Source: Candidatus Roizmanbacteria bacterium
GTDB taxonomy: Bacteria > Patescibacteriota > Microgenomatia > UBA1406
Reading direction: 5' to 3'
Length of the DNA: 8,011 nucleotides
Assembly: GCA_024653645.1 (NCBI GenBank)
Contig: JANLHK010000130.1
Coordinates: forward strand, 1-8,011
Of the stretch, positions 5,522 through 8,011 are shown piece after piece (position 1 is the first letter of the stretch; the number at the start of each line of letters is the position of its first letter). Under the pieces are notes generated by a model, which saw only the letters and a program-made list of their open reading frames with translations, was not told the DNA's origin and did not search any database. The position numbers were made by a program, and so were the translations under genes.

Positions 5522-8011
5522 ATGGACTATTTGTTTCTCGTACCGCTGGGGTTTATAGGGTTGTGGCGCTGGGGTGTATGGGGATCAAAAAAAATTGTTG
5601 CCTTGTTTTACCGACCCTTTATCAGCAATTTCACGGCAAACGTCAGCGTTATCACTCCGGTATATAACGAAAACCCCCGTATATTTCTGCGGGCACTGCA
5701 ATCATGGAAACGAAATAAACCCAATGAGATTATTGCGGTCATTGATTACAGCGATAAACGGAACATTGCCGTATTCAGAACATTCAAAAAAACCTGTAAA
5801 GGCGCACGCCTGATTATTACCAAAAAACCGGGCAAACGACCCGCGCTTGCTGATGGCATTCGCATAGCCAAAGGTGAAATAGTGGCACTCGTTGACTGCG
5901 ATACGATTTGGGCCCATGATGCACTCAAGCACGCCCTGATGCCGTTTATAGATAAAAAGGTGGGTGGCGTTGCACCAAAACAAAGCTTGTACAAACCCTC
6001 GACATTCGCACAAAAGTTGTTCAGTATCAGGCTTGAACAACGGTACTGGGATGATAGCCCATTCTTAAGCTTTGCCATACAACGACTGCAGTGTGTATCA
6101 GGCAGAACCGCCCTCTACCGCCGTAAACTGCTCATGCCGTTGCTGAAACCATTTCTGAACGAATACTTCTGGGGCAAACAGGTCATTAGCGGAGAAGATA
6201 AACGGTTTACCTATCTGATGGAGGCAAAAGGATATAAGGCCCTGTACCAATCAACCTCACAGGTGTATACCACCGGTACCGAAACTATTGATACCTATCT
6301 GAAGCAGCAGACCCGCTGGATGCGCAATAGCTGGCGATCAGATTTACGCGCCCTTAAAGAAGGGTGGGTGTTTAAGTACCCGCTGTTTGCCGCTTATCTT
6401 ATGGATCGGGCTGTTCAACCGTTTACCCTCATACTGAGTCCTATCTTTTTTATCTCTGCGCTTCTGCTGGGCTTCTGGAAGGCAGCTCTGGTTATTTTAG
6501 TATGGTGGCATATGAGCCGCGTTATAAAAATGTACCCCCACGTGCGTAAGTACCCCAAAGATATCGTGCTACTGACTCCCTATATTTTCTTCGGCTTTAT
6601 CCAAGCCTACTATAAATTATTTGCCCTGTTAAGCCTTAATGAACAGGGCTGGATTACCCGTTGGGACCAGTCACGCTTACAACGATTTTCATTTGTCCAT
6701 CGATCACTGCCCCACATTGCCGTTGCCTGTTTAATGCTGGCCTTCGGGTTCCATATCTACACCGTCACCAAACACGATTACTATGCGCCCCTCTTGCGCC
6801 AACAGCAACTGGTTGCTCAGGCATTCACCACCAATACCCAACTGGCACAGGCAAATAGTGATGTAAAAATTCTGGGCGCTTCGACCGGTACTAAAAATCT
6901 TAAGGTGCAGCGCTATGTGGTGCAGGGGTATGAAAGTATGTATGGCATAGCTGCCCAATACGGCATTTCAGTCGATAGCCTTATCTTTGCCAATGCTGGA
7001 CGGTTAAGCTACTATGATGATGTGGTGCCGGGCCAAGTCCTCACCATCCCCTATCCAGAATTTATTCCCGATTATAACTTTCAATTTATGGATGATAGCA
7101 TGGATCTGCCGTATCTCTATACATTGAATCTTAAACCAAAAGGCCCCTACGATATCCATGGCAGAAACCAACGGATCGATCTCGCAACCCTCCAAACCAT
7201 TATCGGCAAAGATAATATTGTCGAAGTGGCACCCAAAATCTGGGTATTGAAAAAAACCATAGAACTGCAGCCCGGAACGATGCTGGTGTTAGATAAAGAA
7301 GAAGTAACCTGGTTGCGGTTGCTGAGCACCGATAAGTATATCGCCTCAATTCGGGCATTCAGCGCCGTGGTTCAGATAAATGGGGTAAAGGTCACCTCGT
7401 GGGATCCATCAAGCAAGACCTATGACACGAACTACGAAAACGGCAGAAGCTACATCTTTGTTAAAGATGCATCTCGCATGGATATATATAACTCTGAACT
7501 GGCGTACTTAGGCTATCCCCGACCGCTCGAGGGCCAGTACTCAACCTACGGCGTTTCATGGAAGATGAGCAATAATAAGCTGGCGTCGACCAGTTTGAGT
7601 GGTGAGGTAAAAAACAGCAAGTTTCACCACAACTATTTTGGCGCCTACACTTTTGGTGCCACCGGCATGGTGTGGAGCAAAAACAAGTTTTATGAAAACG
7701 TTCGCTACGGACTGGATCCGCATGACGATTCAAACGGATTTCTGGTTGAATACAACGAGTTTTACAATAACGGATCTCACGGCCTTATTTTTTCCAAACG
7801 CTGTATGTATAACGTGATTCGCAATAACCTCTCGTACAATAACCGTCTCCACGGGATCATGTTGCATGAACAGTCAAACTTTAATACGATCGCCAACAAC
7901 ACCCTGTATGGAAATACCGATGGTATCTCACTGCACAGCTCCTATCAAAATACCATTCGCAATAACCAGGTATATGAAAACAAGCACGGTATACTGGCAT
8001 ATAAGGTTGCC
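5522..8011 (+). CDS. Fused polysaccharide synthase: GT2 glycosyltransferase - membrane anchor - LysM - AlgG-like C5-epimerase, partial (3' end beyond window)
   Basis: An unbroken frame of 830 codons from ATG 5522 to the right edge. Residues 3-20 form a membrane segment. Residues 38-275 are a processive GT2 domain: VITPVYNE at 43-50, substrate-binding DCD at 125-127, SGRTALYR at 193-200, GED at 224-226 (position of the catalytic base) and QQTRW at 262-266, as in Alg8 and hyaluronan synthases. Membrane segments follow at about 298-336 and 349-372, then GWITR at 376-380, then a last helix at 396-413. Residues 463-510 are a LysM domain (YVVQGYES to VPGQVLTIP). From about 535 comes an AlgG-like region with W599/L600 strands, LGY at 663-665, YGVSW at 676-680, the YGLDPHDDS motif at 729-737, Arg760 and 22-24-residue beta-helix coils. 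The likely role is to polymerise and export a uronate polymer, then epimerise it outside the membrane. The start has only a weak AAAGA-like RBS. The substrate is inferred. Confidence 0.9.
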   Translation, partial: MDYLFLVPLGFIGLWRWGVWGSKKIVALFYRPFISNFTANVSVITPVYNENPRIFLRALQSWKRNKPNEIIAVIDYSDKRNIAVFRTFKKTCKGARLIITKKPGKRPALADGIRIAKGEIVALVDCDTIWAHDALKHALMPFIDKKVGGVAPKQSLYKPSTFAQKLFSIRLEQRYWDDSPFLSFAIQRLQCVSGRTALYRRKLLMPLLKPFLNEYFWGKQVISGEDKRFTYLMEAKGYKALYQSTSQVYTTGTETIDTYLKQQTRWMRNSWRSDLRALKEGWVFKYPLFAAYLMDRAVQPFTLILSPIFFISALLLGFWKAALVILVWWHMSRVIKMYPHVRKYPKDIVLLTPYIFFGFIQAYYKLFALLSLNEQGWITRWDQSRLQRFSFVHRSLPHIAVACLMLAFGFHIYTVTKHDYYAPLLRQQQLVAQAFTTNTQLAQANSDVKILGASTGTKNLKVQRYVVQGYESMYGIAAQYGISVDSLIFANAGRLSYYDDVVPGQVLTIPYPEFIPDYNFQFMDDSMDLPYLYTLNLKPKGPYDIHGRNQRIDLATLQTIIGKDNIVEVAPKIWVLKKTIELQPGTMLVLDKEEVTWLRLLSTDKYIASIRAFSAVVQINGVKVTSWDPSSKTYDTNYENGRSYIFVKDASRMDIYNSELAYLGYPRPLEGQYSTYGVSWKMSNNKLASTSLSGEVKNSKFHHNYFGAYTFGATGMVWSKNKFYENVRYGLDPHDDSNGFLVEYNEFYNNGSHGLIFSKRCMYNVIRNNLSYNNRLHGIMLHEQSNFNTIANNTLYGNTDGISLHSSYQNTIRNNQVYENKHGILAYKVA
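7681..8011 (+). repeat. Beta-helix coil repeats within the epimerase domain
   Basis: Residues 721-830 of the fusion protein repeat every 22-24 residues with the pattern N-x-x-x-N-N/G-x-x-G-I/L-x-L/F, seen for example as VIRNN (765-769), TIANN (789-793) and TIRNN (811-815), each followed by a Y-x-N turn and HGI or DGI. This is the asparagine-ladder signature of NosD/AlgG-type right-handed parallel beta-helices. At DNA level the 13-mer ATTCGCAATAACC occurs twice (7817-7829 and 7955-7967), consistent with coil duplication. The array continues past the window edge. Confidence 0.75.

Noticed and set aside
5702..6078. Minus-strand frames of about 110 codons opposite the glycosyltransferase
   Set aside because: The plus strand is continuously coding with clear GT2 motifs here; the minus-strand translations show no family pattern.
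194..8011. Possible use of TGA as a sense codon (Gracilibacteria/SR1 code)
   Set aside because: The long frames of all five genes contain no in-frame TGA, so the standard bacterial code suffices.

Overview
The window carries five protein-coding genes in two divergent groups and almost no spare DNA. The left part reads leftward: dnaE, the replicative DNA polymerase III alpha subunit, followed with an 8-base overlap by the start of a small membrane protein resembling AtpZ/AtpI, which runs off the left edge. The right part reads rightward: an AI-2E-family membrane protein, a short UDP-glucose/GDP-mannose dehydrogenase, and a very long open frame that runs off the right edge.

The most interesting part is positions 4540-8011. 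The last frame (5522 to the edge, 830 codons without a stop) joins four parts in one polypeptide: a processive family-2 glycosyltransferase with membrane segments (Alg8/hyaluronan-synthase type), a further transmembrane anchor, a LysM cell-wall-binding domain, and a right-handed parallel beta-helix with the DPHD motif and downstream Arg of mannuronan C5-epimerases (AlgG/AlgE type). Ten bases upstream ends a nucleotide-sugar 6-dehydrogenase of the AlgD/Ugd family. The pair therefore covers making the uronic-acid sugar nucleotide, polymerising and exporting it, and epimerising the polymer at the cell surface. I read this as a compact alginate-like exopolysaccharide system in which functions that Pseudomonas spreads over separate proteins are fused. 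The actual polymer is an inference.

The dehydrogenase is also unusual. It stops exactly where the C-terminal nucleotide-sugar-binding domain should begin, yet keeps the visible catalytic residues. A strong promoter-like sequence and a nearly perfect 24-base palindrome lie directly before it, suggesting a repressor-type operator.

The organism is most likely a bacterium of the candidate phyla radiation (Patescibacteria). Reasons are the lean packing, the weak or absent Shine-Dalgarno sequences, the short dehydrogenase, and the general style of the AI-2E and DnaE proteins. This rests on family recognition, not on a phylogenetic marker test. No in-frame TGA is seen in any gene, so there is no sign of the Gracilibacteria/SR1 recoding. 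I saw no RNA genes, mobile elements, CRISPR arrays or convincing terminators.
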